NCBI GenBank assembly: GCA_030672945.1
Contig: DAOVFL010000032.1
Coordinates: forward strand, 1 to 8,543
DNA from: Candidatus Bathyarchaeota archaeon
Lineage (GTDB): Archaea; Thermoproteota; Bathyarchaeia; Bathyarchaeales; Bathycorpusculaceae
Reading direction: 5' to 3'
DNA: 8,543 bases
The notes beneath the pieces are model-generated. The model made no database searches and had not been told where the DNA came from. It saw only the letters and a program-made list of their open reading frames with translations. Shown one piece after another: positions 1 to 5,754 of the stretch. The translations under genes were made by a program, and so were the position numbers. Within the stretch, counting starts at the first letter, position 1; each line of letters starts with the position of its first letter.

Positions 1-199
1 TGCCAACACCTTCAATGACTAGGTCCAAGTAACGGTTTTCTCTCAGAGGGAAAATATTTCCGTAGGGAAGTTCAACAACTTTATCATGATGGCTGAATCT
101 GTAAGTTTCCTTTAACATCTCTAATGCTTTCTTGGATTCAAATCTCAAATCTCTATCGACACCAGCATCAGCATACGTATATTTTCGAGACACAGCCAT
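1..199 (-). CDS. purM: Phosphoribosylformylglycinamidine cyclo-ligase (AIR synthase), N-terminal part
   Basis: This is the first 66 codons of a gene that runs off the left edge. PurM closes the imidazole ring of 5-aminoimidazole ribonucleotide using ATP, the fifth step of cytosolic purine synthesis. Recognition rests on the N-terminal pattern: YTYADAGVDRDLRFES near residues 7-22, then LPYGNIFPL around 46-54, and DLVIEGVG at the window edge. This matches what I remember of archaeal AIR synthases. The remaining roughly 270 residues, including most of the catalytic site, are outside the window. The ATG at 199-197 lies only two bases after a GGGGGT stretch (minus strand). A GTG at 193-191, two codons in, has more usual Shine-Dalgarno spacing of about eight bases, so the true start could be either. 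A TATA-like box at 241-247 fits a short leader. No other gene lies between it and the beta-helix gene upstream. Confidence 0.83.
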   Translation of the reverse strand, partial: MAVSRKYTYADAGVDRDLRFESKKALEMLKETYRFSHHDKVVELPYGNIFPLRENRYLDLVIEGVG

Positions 200-240
200 T
201 ACCCCCGAAATCTCAGATGTCCGTATCTATTTACTTAAGG

Positions 241-247
241 ATATAAA
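241..247 (-). promoter_or_regulatory. TATA-like box of purM
   Basis: The minus strand reads TTTATAT here, about 42-48 bases before the purM ATG. Archaeal transcription usually starts about 25 bases downstream of the TATA centre. That would put the start near 217-220 and give a leader of about 20 bases carrying the GGGGGT ribosome-binding stretch at 201-206. Assignment is by sequence and spacing only. Confidence 0.5.
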
Positions 248-286
248 CGTATTTCAAATATTACAGAAATAACAGTTTGGTTATTC

Positions 287-319
287 TCTCTTCCTAAGGA
301 AAGAGATCGAAAGATCTTT
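287..319. repeat. Two overlapping, mutually exclusive inverted repeats
   Basis: The first arm pair is TCTCTTCC (287-294) with GGAAAGAGA (298-306). It pairs over eight base pairs with one bulged A and a three-base loop. The second is AGATC-GAAA-GATCT (304-317), perfect over five pairs and extendable to seven with a G-T wobble (302-319). In a plus-strand RNA its loop would be a GNRA-type GAAA tetraloop. Both structures use bases 302-306, so only one could form at a time. They sit about 40-70 bases upstream of the purM TATA-like box, so they could be a protein-binding site or chance. No plus-strand gene follows. Confidence 0.4.
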
Positions 320-424
320 GTGGCGCATGTTGAGATGAAATACGTGTTCATGTCCTTCTTAAAGGATAAACTGTTTCAGAAGGAGCTTGAAAGGGATACT
401 TGAAGCGTAGGATTCTGATTATAT

Positions 425-440
425 TTCCTCATTGGAGGAA
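425..440. repeat. Perfect 6-bp hairpin downstream of the beta-helix gene
   Basis: TTCCTC (425-430) and GAGGAA (435-440) are perfect inverted arms around a four-base centre. On the minus-strand transcript this lies about 70 bases past the stop of the beta-helix gene and is followed by ATATAAT. It could help end or stabilise that transcript. There is no long T-run of the kind archaeal termination normally uses, so a terminator call is not justified. Confidence 0.35.
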
Positions 441-466
441 GTCTCACTTTGGGAAACAAGTCTCAC
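439..466. repeat. 9-bp direct repeat, two copies
   Basis: AAGTCTCAC occurs at 439-447 and again at 458-466, so the copies are 19 bases apart, start to start. They directly follow the hairpin at 425-440. No function is evident, and two copies this short can arise by chance. Confidence 0.35.
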
Positions 467-508
467 GATTGTAGAGTGGCGTTGGCGTGTTTCATTAAAG
501 TGTGTATG

Positions 509-2101
509 TTAGCGTGCGCTATCTTTTATTTTCGAAATCTTGGTCTTGCTTGTATGTGCGTGTTTTGATAGGTAAATAGTGGTTATTATGAAGATTGCTG
601 CTATAGCTACGACGATGTACATTAGGTTGCGGATATTGCGTACGTTTAGAGAGTAATCCGACAGGTGTTCCTGATAAGAATTGTTCCATTCTTGGTACTC
701 TTCTTGGAGTTTACTGTAGTTGTCTTGGAGATTGCTGTGGCTGTTTAGTAGGTCATGGTATGTTTTGTTCAGATCATTCAGATCATTTTTAAGCTTGTCG
801 TATTTGTCGAGTAGTTCGTAGTAAAGGTGCAGCGTTTTGGAAGAAATTATTGTAATGGAGTCCTTGCTATGAATATAGGTGAAATAGAGATAATCATATG
901 TCTCGTCTGAGAGAGGTAGTAAAGTTGGAGCTGTCTCGTGTACACCAACTAGTACAATATATGGATAGTTCATCAACTCAGTAGGAATTCTAATTCTGCA
1001 GAAACCGATGGTGCCGTTTTTGCCTTTGGCGTTGAATTGTATTATTTTGTTCCCTGTTTCTGCCCCAACCTCGAATTTGAAATCAGAGATGGTTGAATTA
1101 CAAATAATGGTGATGTAATACGTTTCTCTTTCTAGGTCGATGCTGAAATAAGAGAACATTCCCACTAAAGGATAGTTGTCTTGGTTATGATTATCAATGA
1201 TGTATGATGTGTTCCATATACCTGGATTTTCCCGTTCCGTTGCATTTGGGTATCTTTTTTCATAGTCGTTCCAGTAGTTTCCTTCGTTTCCATAATCCCA
1301 TATATTGTTTGTCGAATCAAGGGACACTTGAAGTGAGTCGTTAAAGTTGTTACTATATATGGCATTATTAGTGCTGTAGAGGGCAAGGTACATTCCCTCG
1401 TAGTTGTCTGCTATAGTGTTGTATGAGACAATGTTGTCGCTGGAATAGTAAAGGCTGACTCCCTCGTAGTTGTTTGAGGTGATGGCGTTGTCTGAGATCA
1501 GGTTGTTGCCCGATGATTGGAGGCTTATCCCATTGTAATTGTCCTTTATTGTGTTGTCTGAGATGATGTTGTTGAAGGATGATTGTAGGCTTATTCCATC
1601 GTAGTTGCTTGTTATCGTGTTGTCTGAGATGATGTTGTTGAAGGATGATTGTAGGTTTATCCCATGGTAATTATCTGTTATCGTGTTTTGGCTTATGTTG
1701 TTACCATTAGAATGATCTATGAATATACCGCTGTCGTATTCGCTGGGGCTATTACCGCTTCTCCTTATGGTGAAGCCTTCGATACCTACATTGTTAACTC
1801 CAGTTATAGAGATTACACTGCCAGTTCCATTGCCGTCAATTATTGTTGAGTCTCTGTCCTCACCGGCAAGTGACACATTCTTGTTGATAATGACCTGTTC
1901 ATAATAAATTCCACTGTACACAAAAATCGTATCCCCTGAAACCGCATTATCAATTGCCTCCTGTATCGTTAAAAAATCTGTTGGAACATAAATCACATCT
2001 AAACTCGCCTTCACAAGTACTTTACATCCTATCAGCAACGTAGCAGATAATAAACACAAAATTACAAACGAAACCAAAACATTTCTATTCATTTTCATCA
2101 C
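509..2101 (-). CDS. Surface parallel beta-helix protein (NosD-type repeats) with coiled-coil stalk and C-terminal membrane anchor
   Basis: This 530-residue protein probably sits on the outer face of the cell membrane. An N-terminal hydrophobic segment (about 8-25) acts as the signal. It contains a lipobox-like LIGC at 23-26, with an alternative cleavage point after VKA (30-32). Next comes a pectate-lyase-like entry, IQEAIDNAVSGDTIFVYSG (46-64). Right-handed beta-helix coils of about 22 residues with NN..SDNTI patterns follow at roughly 100-265. A linker with NYWNDY (275-280) and DNYPL (308-312) leads to a probable beta domain (316-422), then a heptad-like coiled coil (424-485). The anchor helix is at 493-511, followed by a basic tail. 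Many N-x-S/T sequons fit a glycosylated ectodomain. NosD itself inserts copper into nitrous oxide reductase, but this repeat fold is widespread and nothing here points to copper, so the ligand is unknown. The longest start is GTG at 2101, with ATG at 2098 and 2092 as alternatives. No clear Shine-Dalgarno is seen. It follows the winged-helix/membrane gene by 62 bases. Confidence 0.85.
   Translation of the reverse strand: MMKMNRNVLVSFVILCLLSATLLIGCKVLVKASLDVIYVPTDFLTIQEAIDNAVSGDTIFVYSGIYYEQVIINKNVSLAGEDRDSTIIDGNGTGSVISITGVNNVGIEGFTIRRSGNSPSEYDSGIFIDHSNGNNISQNTITDNYHGINLQSSFNNIISDNTITSNYDGISLQSSFNNIISDNTIKDNYNGISLQSSGNNLISDNAITSNNYEGVSLYYSSDNIVSYNTIADNYEGMYLALYSTNNAIYSNNFNDSLQVSLDSTNNIWDYGNEGNYWNDYEKRYPNATERENPGIWNTSYIIDNHNQDNYPLVGMFSYFSIDLERETYYITIICNSTISDFKFEVGAETGNKIIQFNAKGKNGTIGFCRIRIPTELMNYPYIVLVGVHETAPTLLPLSDETYDYLYFTYIHSKDSITIISSKTLHLYYELLDKYDKLKNDLNDLNKTYHDLLNSHSNLQDNYSKLQEEYQEWNNSYQEHLSDYSLNVRNIRNLMYIVVAIAAIFIITTIYLSKHAHTSKTKISKIKDSAR
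1366..1699 (-). repeat. Tandem 66-bp repeats encoding beta-helix coils
   Basis: Inside the beta-helix gene, 22-residue coils repeat about five times (residues about 135-245), each ending in a variant of LQSSFNN followed by IISDNTI. At DNA level a 39-base stretch at 1551-1589 recurs exactly at 1617-1655, 66 bases apart. A diverged third copy lies at 1485-1523. Exact DNA identity over 39 bases is more than protein-level selection would demand. It suggests recent duplication or gene conversion between coils. Confidence 0.85.
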
Positions 2102-2125
2102 GGCTTTTCTGTTAGCATATAGAAT

Positions 2126-2133
2126 TATTAAAC
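2126..2133 (-). promoter_or_regulatory. Possible TATA-like box of the beta-helix gene
   Basis: The minus strand reads TTTAATAA about 30 bases before the ATG at 2098. That spacing would give a leaderless or nearly leaderless transcript, in keeping with the missing Shine-Dalgarno. The gene may instead be read through from the upstream gene, since only 62 bases separate them. Weak match. Confidence 0.35.
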
Positions 2134-2163
2134 GTTAAGGTGAGTTGTGTATCATAATTATTC

Positions 2164-2766
2164 TTAGGAGAGTGTTTTTCCGAGTATTAGGGAGCATATG
2201 GCAGCAACGGAGAAGGCGGGAATGAAAATAATTGGGTTAATACTGGGTTGCATGAGATCCCATAAAATTGCCATGTATGATGCGACTACTATAAATGCTA
2301 GCATGAAAATCTTTGCCTTGAAATTGATTGGTTTGGCTGTGGTTTCTTCTCGGTTTAACATGGAATGTAACAGGTTTTGTGATTGTTTTATTTCCTGGTC
2401 TTTCGCGAGTGTTACAAGATTTTTATCAGTATCTTGGAAGCTGAAACTTGAAAGTGCATATCTCTGTAATTCCCAAGGGTTCTTCTTTGGCAGGATTTTA
2501 ACAACATTGCTTTTCTCCATTTTTTTTAAGATTGTCTGAATTTTACGGATGAACGGGGTGTCGTTGGTTTTTTCTTCACCGTATAATCTTTCTATTATGT
2601 CTTTGACGTTTGGAAAACGTAGTTCAAGTTGGAATGATGCCATTCCCTTAGCAAGATCGTATTGGTATTCTCCCTGTCGTAAACGTATATTCACAGTTTT
2701 AGTATCAGCCTTTAGAACTTCTTGCAGATATTGTACTTCTCTTGGGACTAAGTTGTGCTGAGACAA
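2164..2766 (-). CDS. Putative membrane-tethered winged-helix protein
   Basis: This is a 200-residue protein that I cannot name. Residues 52-104 look like a winged helix: helix NVKDIIERLYG (53-63), helix-rich FIRKIQTILKKMEKSNVVKI (72-91), then a basic turn PKKNPWELQRYAL (93-105) as the wing. A charged linker (111-148) leads to two membrane helices at about 153-172 and 178-196 with a short loop, so both termini should be cytoplasmic. The layout suggests a DNA-binding domain held at the membrane. The N-terminal 50 residues (charged, EYQYDLAKGM) are unassigned. The start is TTG at 2766, chosen because GAGGA lies nine bases upstream (2776-2780) and an in-frame stop lies at 2782-2784. It is divergent from a second winged-helix gene and 62 bases upstream of the beta-helix gene. 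DNA binding is inferred from predicted structure. A non-regulatory membrane protein remains possible. Confidence 0.7.
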   Translation of the reverse strand: MSQHNLVPREVQYLQEVLKADTKTVNIRLRQGEYQYDLAKGMASFQLELRFPNVKDIIERLYGEEKTNDTPFIRKIQTILKKMEKSNVVKILPKKNPWELQRYALSSFSFQDTDKNLVTLAKDQEIKQSQNLLHSMLNREETTAKPINFKAKIFMLAFIVVASYMAILWDLMQPSINPIIFIPAFSVAAICSLILGKTLS

Positions 2767-2775
2767 ACTGTTGAT

Positions 2776-2780
2776 TCCTC
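2776..2780 (-). promoter_or_regulatory. Ribosome-binding site deciding a TTG start
   Basis: GAGGA on the minus strand lies nine bases before the TTG at 2766. It supports that codon over internal candidates such as the ATG at codon 42. Confidence 0.55.
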
Positions 2781-2803
2781 TTCAATAGTTTCAGTTGAAA
2801 TAA

Positions 2804-2811
2804 CATAAAAA
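2804..2811 (-). promoter_or_regulatory. TATA-like box of the winged-helix/membrane gene
   Basis: The minus strand reads TTTTTATG about 40 bases before the TTG start. This places transcription start near 2780-2783, right at the GAGGA site. The inverted repeat at 2820-2835 lies eight bases upstream, where the archaeal BRE and activator or repressor sites fall. Confidence 0.5.
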
Positions 2812-2819
2812 GGCTTCGT

Positions 2820-2835
2820 ACTAATAACCATTAGT
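2820..2835. promoter_or_regulatory. Candidate operator: perfect 6-bp inverted repeat
   Basis: ACTAAT (2820-2825) and ATTAGT (2830-2835) are perfect inverted arms around AACC, in the 142-base gap between two divergent winged-helix genes. It abuts the BRE/TATA region of the minus-strand promoter and lies about 43 bases upstream of the plus-strand TATA-like box. Winged-helix dimers commonly bind sites of this shape. Which protein binds, if any, is unknown. Confidence 0.45.
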
Positions 2836-2877
2836 TTTCATCTGTTTCTAACAAGTACGCTTCTATTTTCAATCGAG

Positions 2878-2887
2878 TCTATAGAAA
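2878..2887 (+). promoter_or_regulatory. Possible TATA-like box of the small winged-helix gene
   Basis: TCTATAGAAA is centred about 27 bases before the ATG at 2909, which would give a leaderless mRNA. A rival box, TAATAAATAG around 2914-2923, would instead serve the internal ATG at 2954. Confidence 0.4.
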
Positions 2888-2908
2888 AAAGCTCTAAGTT
2901 TTTCAACA

Positions 2909-3250
2909 ATGCTAATAAATAGCTTGGGGGAGCCTATATTGGGAAATGGATTTATGTTGAGTTGGAAGCCTTCCTCGTCTCCTAGTATTTCAAGTGTATT
3001 TAAATATAGAGATCGGGGAACGATAATTAATGACATATTAATATCTGTTAAGAATTCAGGGAAGGGGCGTAAAAAGACTCAGATAATGCAGAGTGCTAAC
3101 CTAAATTACCTTCAAATGAACAAATATCTTACTTACTTGATGAATTGCGGATTTATAACAGTTACAGAGAAACAAACATACTTTATAACAAACAAAGGTG
3201 CCAAGTTCTTACAGTTGGTTGAATTTCAAAAGATCAACAGTCTAAGGTGA
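2909..3250 (+). CDS. Small archaeal winged-helix transcriptional regulator (HTH_45-like)
   Basis: This 113-residue soluble protein has a compact winged helix at residues 34-102. YRDRGTIINDILISV (33-47) is helix 1. KKTQIMQSANLNYLQMNKYL (55-74) is the helix-turn-helix with the typical archaeal 'K-T-x-I-M...NLxYxxxxxYL' pattern. LMNCGFITVTEKQTYFITNK (77-96) is the third helix and wing, and GAKFLQLV closes the domain. That pattern is characteristic of the HTH_45 family of archaeal DNA-binding proteins, which act as local transcription regulators. The first 30 residues are low-complexity (SSSPSISS) and unlike the usual short N-terminus. The true start may therefore be the ATG at 2954 (codon 16) rather than 2909. 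No Shine-Dalgarno is clear for either. The gene is divergent from the membrane-tethered winged-helix gene and ends 15 bases from the korC stop. Targets are unknown, and self-regulation through the shared promoter region is plausible. Confidence 0.78.
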   Translation: MLINSLGEPILGNGFMLSWKPSSSPSISSVFKYRDRGTIINDILISVKNSGKGRKKTQIMQSANLNYLQMNKYLTYLMNCGFITVTEKQTYFITNKGAKFLQLVEFQKINSLR

Positions 3251-3265
3251 ATGCGCTTCCTTCGT

Positions 3266-3796
3266 TCAAACCAGTTTTGTTCCTTTTCTATAGGCTTTTA
3301 TGTTTATTGTTGCAACTTTTTCCGAAAGGGTGCTTCTTATCGCCTTTTCTACGAATTTTCCGTCAACGATCTTCGTTATTTTGATTAAGGCACCTAACAT
3401 AATTATGTTGGTGTAAAGTTTTTCTTTGAATACTTTCTCTGATGTTTTAGTAGCTGGAATCTGAAAGGTTCTTCCTCCGATTTCTGGTGCACTTTTTATG
3501 GTAGTGCTATCTATTAAAAGCAATCCCCCTTCTTTTAGGTCTCCCACGTTTTTCTCGACTGCTTCTTGACTCATTGCGATTAGTATGTCACATTTTCTAA
3601 CGATTGGGAAACCTATTTTGCCGTCGGATATTATTACTTCGCTTCTGGCTGCGCTGCCTCTGGCCTCAGCTCCATAACTTTGCGTTTGCACAACATTTTT
3701 TCCAGCGTATACGGCAGCTTTGCCTAGAATTTGCCCAGCTAAGACTACTCCTTGACCGCCGAGTCCACTTATTCTAACTTCAATTCTGTTCAGCAT
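3266..3796 (-). CDS. korC: 2-oxoacid:ferredoxin oxidoreductase, gamma subunit (KorC)
   Basis: This is the gamma subunit of a ferredoxin-dependent 2-oxoacid (probably 2-oxoglutarate) oxidoreductase, which interconverts 2-oxoacid plus CoA with acyl-CoA, CO2 and reduced ferredoxin in the cytosol. At 176 residues it is the usual size. The N-terminal glycine-rich motif SGLGGQGVVLAG (10-21) and QSYGAEARGSAARSEVIIS (39-57) are hallmarks of the POR/KOR gamma domain. CDILIAMSQEA (69-79) and TNIIMLGAL (129-137) follow as in the family. The ATG at 3796 overlaps the end of korB by 17 bases, and GAGGT (3805-3809) lies eight bases upstream, so the genes are translationally coupled. The gene ends tail-to-tail with the small winged-helix gene, with only 15 bases between stops. 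Confidence 0.92.
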   Translation of the reverse strand: MLNRIEVRISGLGGQGVVLAGQILGKAAVYAGKNVVQTQSYGAEARGSAARSEVIISDGKIGFPIVRKCDILIAMSQEAVEKNVGDLKEGGLLLIDSTTIKSAPEIGGRTFQIPATKTSEKVFKEKLYTNIIMLGALIKITKIVDGKFVEKAIRSTLSEKVATINIKAYRKGTKLV

Positions 3797-4613
3797 TCAT
3801 CTGCACCTCTTTTATCATTGCGTGAATCGTTTCACCAATTGTTGGCCGTCTTCTCTCCACGAATTCCCCAATAATTATTCTCTTTTCAAGCTCTTTTTCA
3901 CTCGTTTTTTCCGCTTGATGAATTGGAACGGAGTTTTCTTTAAACCATTTCAGCATTTCCGCGATATTTTTGAATCCGGCTCTTCTTCCGTAGGCTGTTG
4001 GACATTGGCTTACAACTTCGATGAATCTGAAACCTTTCGTTTGGATCGCTTTTTTAATTGATTCTTTAAGGTCATTCGAGTGTGCTGTTGTCCAGCGTGC
4101 AGAATAGCATGCCCCCGCTGCAACCGCTAATCTCGTAGCGTCTAATGGTTGTTCAAAGCTTCCGTAAGGTGTTGTTGCAGTCTTGGTTTTAAACGGAGTC
4201 GTAGGTGCAACTTGTCCTCCAGTCATCCCATAAACCATATTATTAACCATTATGACAAGTATGTCCAGATTTCTTCTTGCTGCATGTATAAAGTGGCTCA
4301 TGCCTATGCCTACTATATCTCCGTCTCCTCCAAAAACCACAACGTTCAGTTTTGGGTGGAGAAGCTTTATGCCGGTTGCGACAGGTATGCTTCTTCCATG
4401 AGGTGTATGAATCGAGTCTGCGTTGAAATATGGTGAAGGAATCCATGAGGAGCATCCTATACCACTGCAGAAAACAAAATTGTTCAGGTTTTCGTAGCCT
4501 AATTCGTGAACTGCTCTCAGGAAAGTGTTCATGATTGTGGGTATCCCGCAGCCAGGACAGAATGGTAACTTCAGGTCTCTAAGATATTTTCGAATGGAAA
4601 AGTTTTCAGTCAT
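3780..4613 (-). CDS. korB: 2-oxoacid:ferredoxin oxidoreductase, beta subunit (KorB), TPP- and 4Fe-4S-binding
   Basis: KorB carries the thiamine diphosphate and the iron-sulfur cluster that passes electrons to ferredoxin. The TPP/Mg site is visible as GGDGDIVGIG (95-104) and NNMVYGMTGGQ (124-134). The cluster ligands are likely C19 and C22 in FCPGCG, C54 in GIGCSS, and C204 in SQCPTAYGR, the spacing known from archaeal two-subunit enzymes. HTPHGRSIPVATG (69-81) is the conserved active-site loop. At 277 residues it is of normal length. ATG at 4613 overlaps korA by eight bases, with a strong GGAGG (4623-4627) nine bases upstream. All catalytic residues that I can judge are present, so it should be active. 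Exact 2-oxoacid specificity cannot be settled by eye; 2-oxoglutarate is favoured by resemblance to KorB rather than pyruvate or branched-chain types. Confidence 0.93.
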   Translation of the reverse strand: MTENFSIRKYLRDLKLPFCPGCGIPTIMNTFLRAVHELGYENLNNFVFCSGIGCSSWIPSPYFNADSIHTPHGRSIPVATGIKLLHPKLNVVVFGGDGDIVGIGMSHFIHAARRNLDILVIMVNNMVYGMTGGQVAPTTPFKTKTATTPYGSFEQPLDATRLAVAAGACYSARWTTAHSNDLKESIKKAIQTKGFRFIEVVSQCPTAYGRRAGFKNIAEMLKWFKENSVPIHQAEKTSEKELEKRIIIGEFVERRRPTIGETIHAMIKEVQMNAEQN

Positions 4614-5754
4614 TCGTCTTCGCCTCCTTCAAAATTGTGGCTAGTAGCTCTTCCGGGGTGATCAATTCTCCACCACCGATTTTATTTAGTGGAATTACTT
4701 TTGCTAATCCGTTTGATGCTTTTTCTACTTCATAGCGAATTTGTCCTAAATTCAGCTCTGGAACTATTATTTTGTTAGCGTTTTCCACCATTTTCCTAAC
4801 TACGTTCCCTGGAAATGGCCAGATAGTCTTTAACCTGATATAACCTGTCTTAACTCCTTTGGATTCTGCTTTTTCAACTGCTTCATAAATTGCTCGTGAT
4901 GTACAGCCGTAGGAGATTACGCCTATTTGGCAGTCTTCGATGTTGTACTCTTCAAAGTCTGAGATTTCGTTTGAGTTGTTCCTTATTTTACTGTTAAGTC
5001 TCTTCACAAGCTTTATGTGCACAAGAGGATCTGCTGTGAATCTTATGCCGTACTCGTCGTGTGTTGAACCTGTAACGGCAACGTTAAATCCTTCGCCCAC
5101 AGCCGGCATGGGTGGAATTTCTTCTAAGCCGAAGAAGGCTTTTTCTCCGCGTCTTGGTTTTCTGCGGTTGACTATTTCTACGTTATTTACCGAGGGCACT
5201 GTGATTTGTTCCCTCATGTGCGTGATTGTTTCATCTGAGAGAAGTATAACCGGAGTACGATATTTCTCAGCTAGGTTGAAGGCTCTAACTGTTAATGTGA
5301 ACATTTCTTGAACAGAATTTGGCGACAAAACTATTGCTGAATAGTCGCCGTGGGTTCCCCATCGGGACTGCATCACATCGCCTTGCCCACATTTAGTAGC
5401 TTGTCCAGTGCTTGGACCAGCCCTTTGCGCATTGACTATTACGCAGGGAGTTTCCGTCATGAAGGCATATCCTATAAATTCTTGCATTAGGCTGAATCCG
5501 GGTCCGGAAGTGGCTGTCATGGCTTTGGTTCCAGCCCAGCTTGCACCTATAATGGCGCCTATAGAAGCCATTTCATCTTCCATTTGAATGGCTATCCCGC
5601 CAACTTGTGGTAGTCTTCTTGCCATGTGTTCAGCTATCTCGCTTGCCGGTGTGATAGGGTATCCTGCGAAAAATCGGCAACCCGCAGTTATGGCTCCTTC
5701 AGCGCATGCCTTGCTTCCTTGCCAAAAACATGTATTTGGTTTAGCAATTCTCAT
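4606..5754 (-). CDS. korA: 2-oxoacid:ferredoxin oxidoreductase, alpha subunit (KorA)
   Basis: KorA provides the pyrimidine-binding domain for thiamine diphosphate and much of the 2-oxoacid pocket. Visible landmarks are the YPITPASEIAE loop (32-42), MEDEMASIGAIIGASWAG (58-75) with the glutamate expected to activate TPP, TSGPGFSLMQE (82-92), and QRAGPSTGQATKCGQGD near 110-126. A C-terminal domain II (about 275-382) contains ISYGCTSRAI and the PELNLGQIR motif. The length of 382 residues is normal. It is the first gene of the operon: ATG at 5754 with GGAAG (5764-5768) nine bases upstream. Many archaeal kor clusters begin with a small two-cluster ferredoxin gene, korD, but none is present between this start and tldD. 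The complex may use a free ferredoxin or a korD elsewhere. It is transcribed divergently from tldD. Confidence 0.93.
   Translation of the reverse strand: MRIAKPNTCFWQGSKACAEGAITAGCRFFAGYPITPASEIAEHMARRLPQVGGIAIQMEDEMASIGAIIGASWAGTKAMTATSGPGFSLMQEFIGYAFMTETPCVIVNAQRAGPSTGQATKCGQGDVMQSRWGTHGDYSAIVLSPNSVQEMFTLTVRAFNLAEKYRTPVILLSDETITHMREQITVPSVNNVEIVNRRKPRRGEKAFFGLEEIPPMPAVGEGFNVAVTGSTHDEYGIRFTADPLVHIKLVKRLNSKIRNNSNEISDFEEYNIEDCQIGVISYGCTSRAIYEAVEKAESKGVKTGYIRLKTIWPFPGNVVRKMVENANKIIVPELNLGQIRYEVEKASNGLAKVIPLNKIGGGELITPEELLATILKEAKTND

Larger units (their letters stand above)
200..508. other. Intergenic region between purM and the beta-helix gene
   Basis: These 309 bases hold no convincing gene. 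The right part is the 3' flank of the beta-helix gene and the left part is the purM promoter. It contains two overlapping potential hairpins at 287-319, a perfect 6-bp hairpin at 425-440, and a 9-bp direct repeat at 439-447 and 458-466. On the plus strand one frame is open from 239 to 403, but it begins inside the purM promoter. It has no ribosome-binding site, its first ATG is at 335, and its product resembles nothing I recognise, so I treat it as chance. I see no tRNA or other named RNA. Confidence 0.6.

Noticed and set aside
239..403. Plus-strand open frame of about 55 codons in the purM/beta-helix gap
   Set aside because: It begins within the purM promoter, has no ribosome-binding site, its first ATG is late (335), and the product matches nothing I recognise. 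A frame this long is expected by chance.
1366..1699. CRISPR array suggested by regular short repeats
   Set aside because: The repeats are in frame, have a 66-base period equal to one protein coil, and have no variable spacers.
509..2101. Assignment as NosD copper-insertion protein for nitrous oxide reductase
   Set aside because: Only the generic beta-helix repeat fold matches. There are no nos neighbours, and the coiled-coil stalk and C-terminal anchor are not part of NosD.
2198..2761. Plus-strand open frames opposite the winged-helix/membrane gene
   Set aside because: The minus-strand frame is longer, has a ribosome-binding site and TATA-like box, and encodes a sensible domain order. The opposite frames are shadows of it.
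4940..5311. 123-codon plus-strand open frame
   Set aside because: Antisense to conserved korA sequence, with no promoter or ribosome-binding site of its own.
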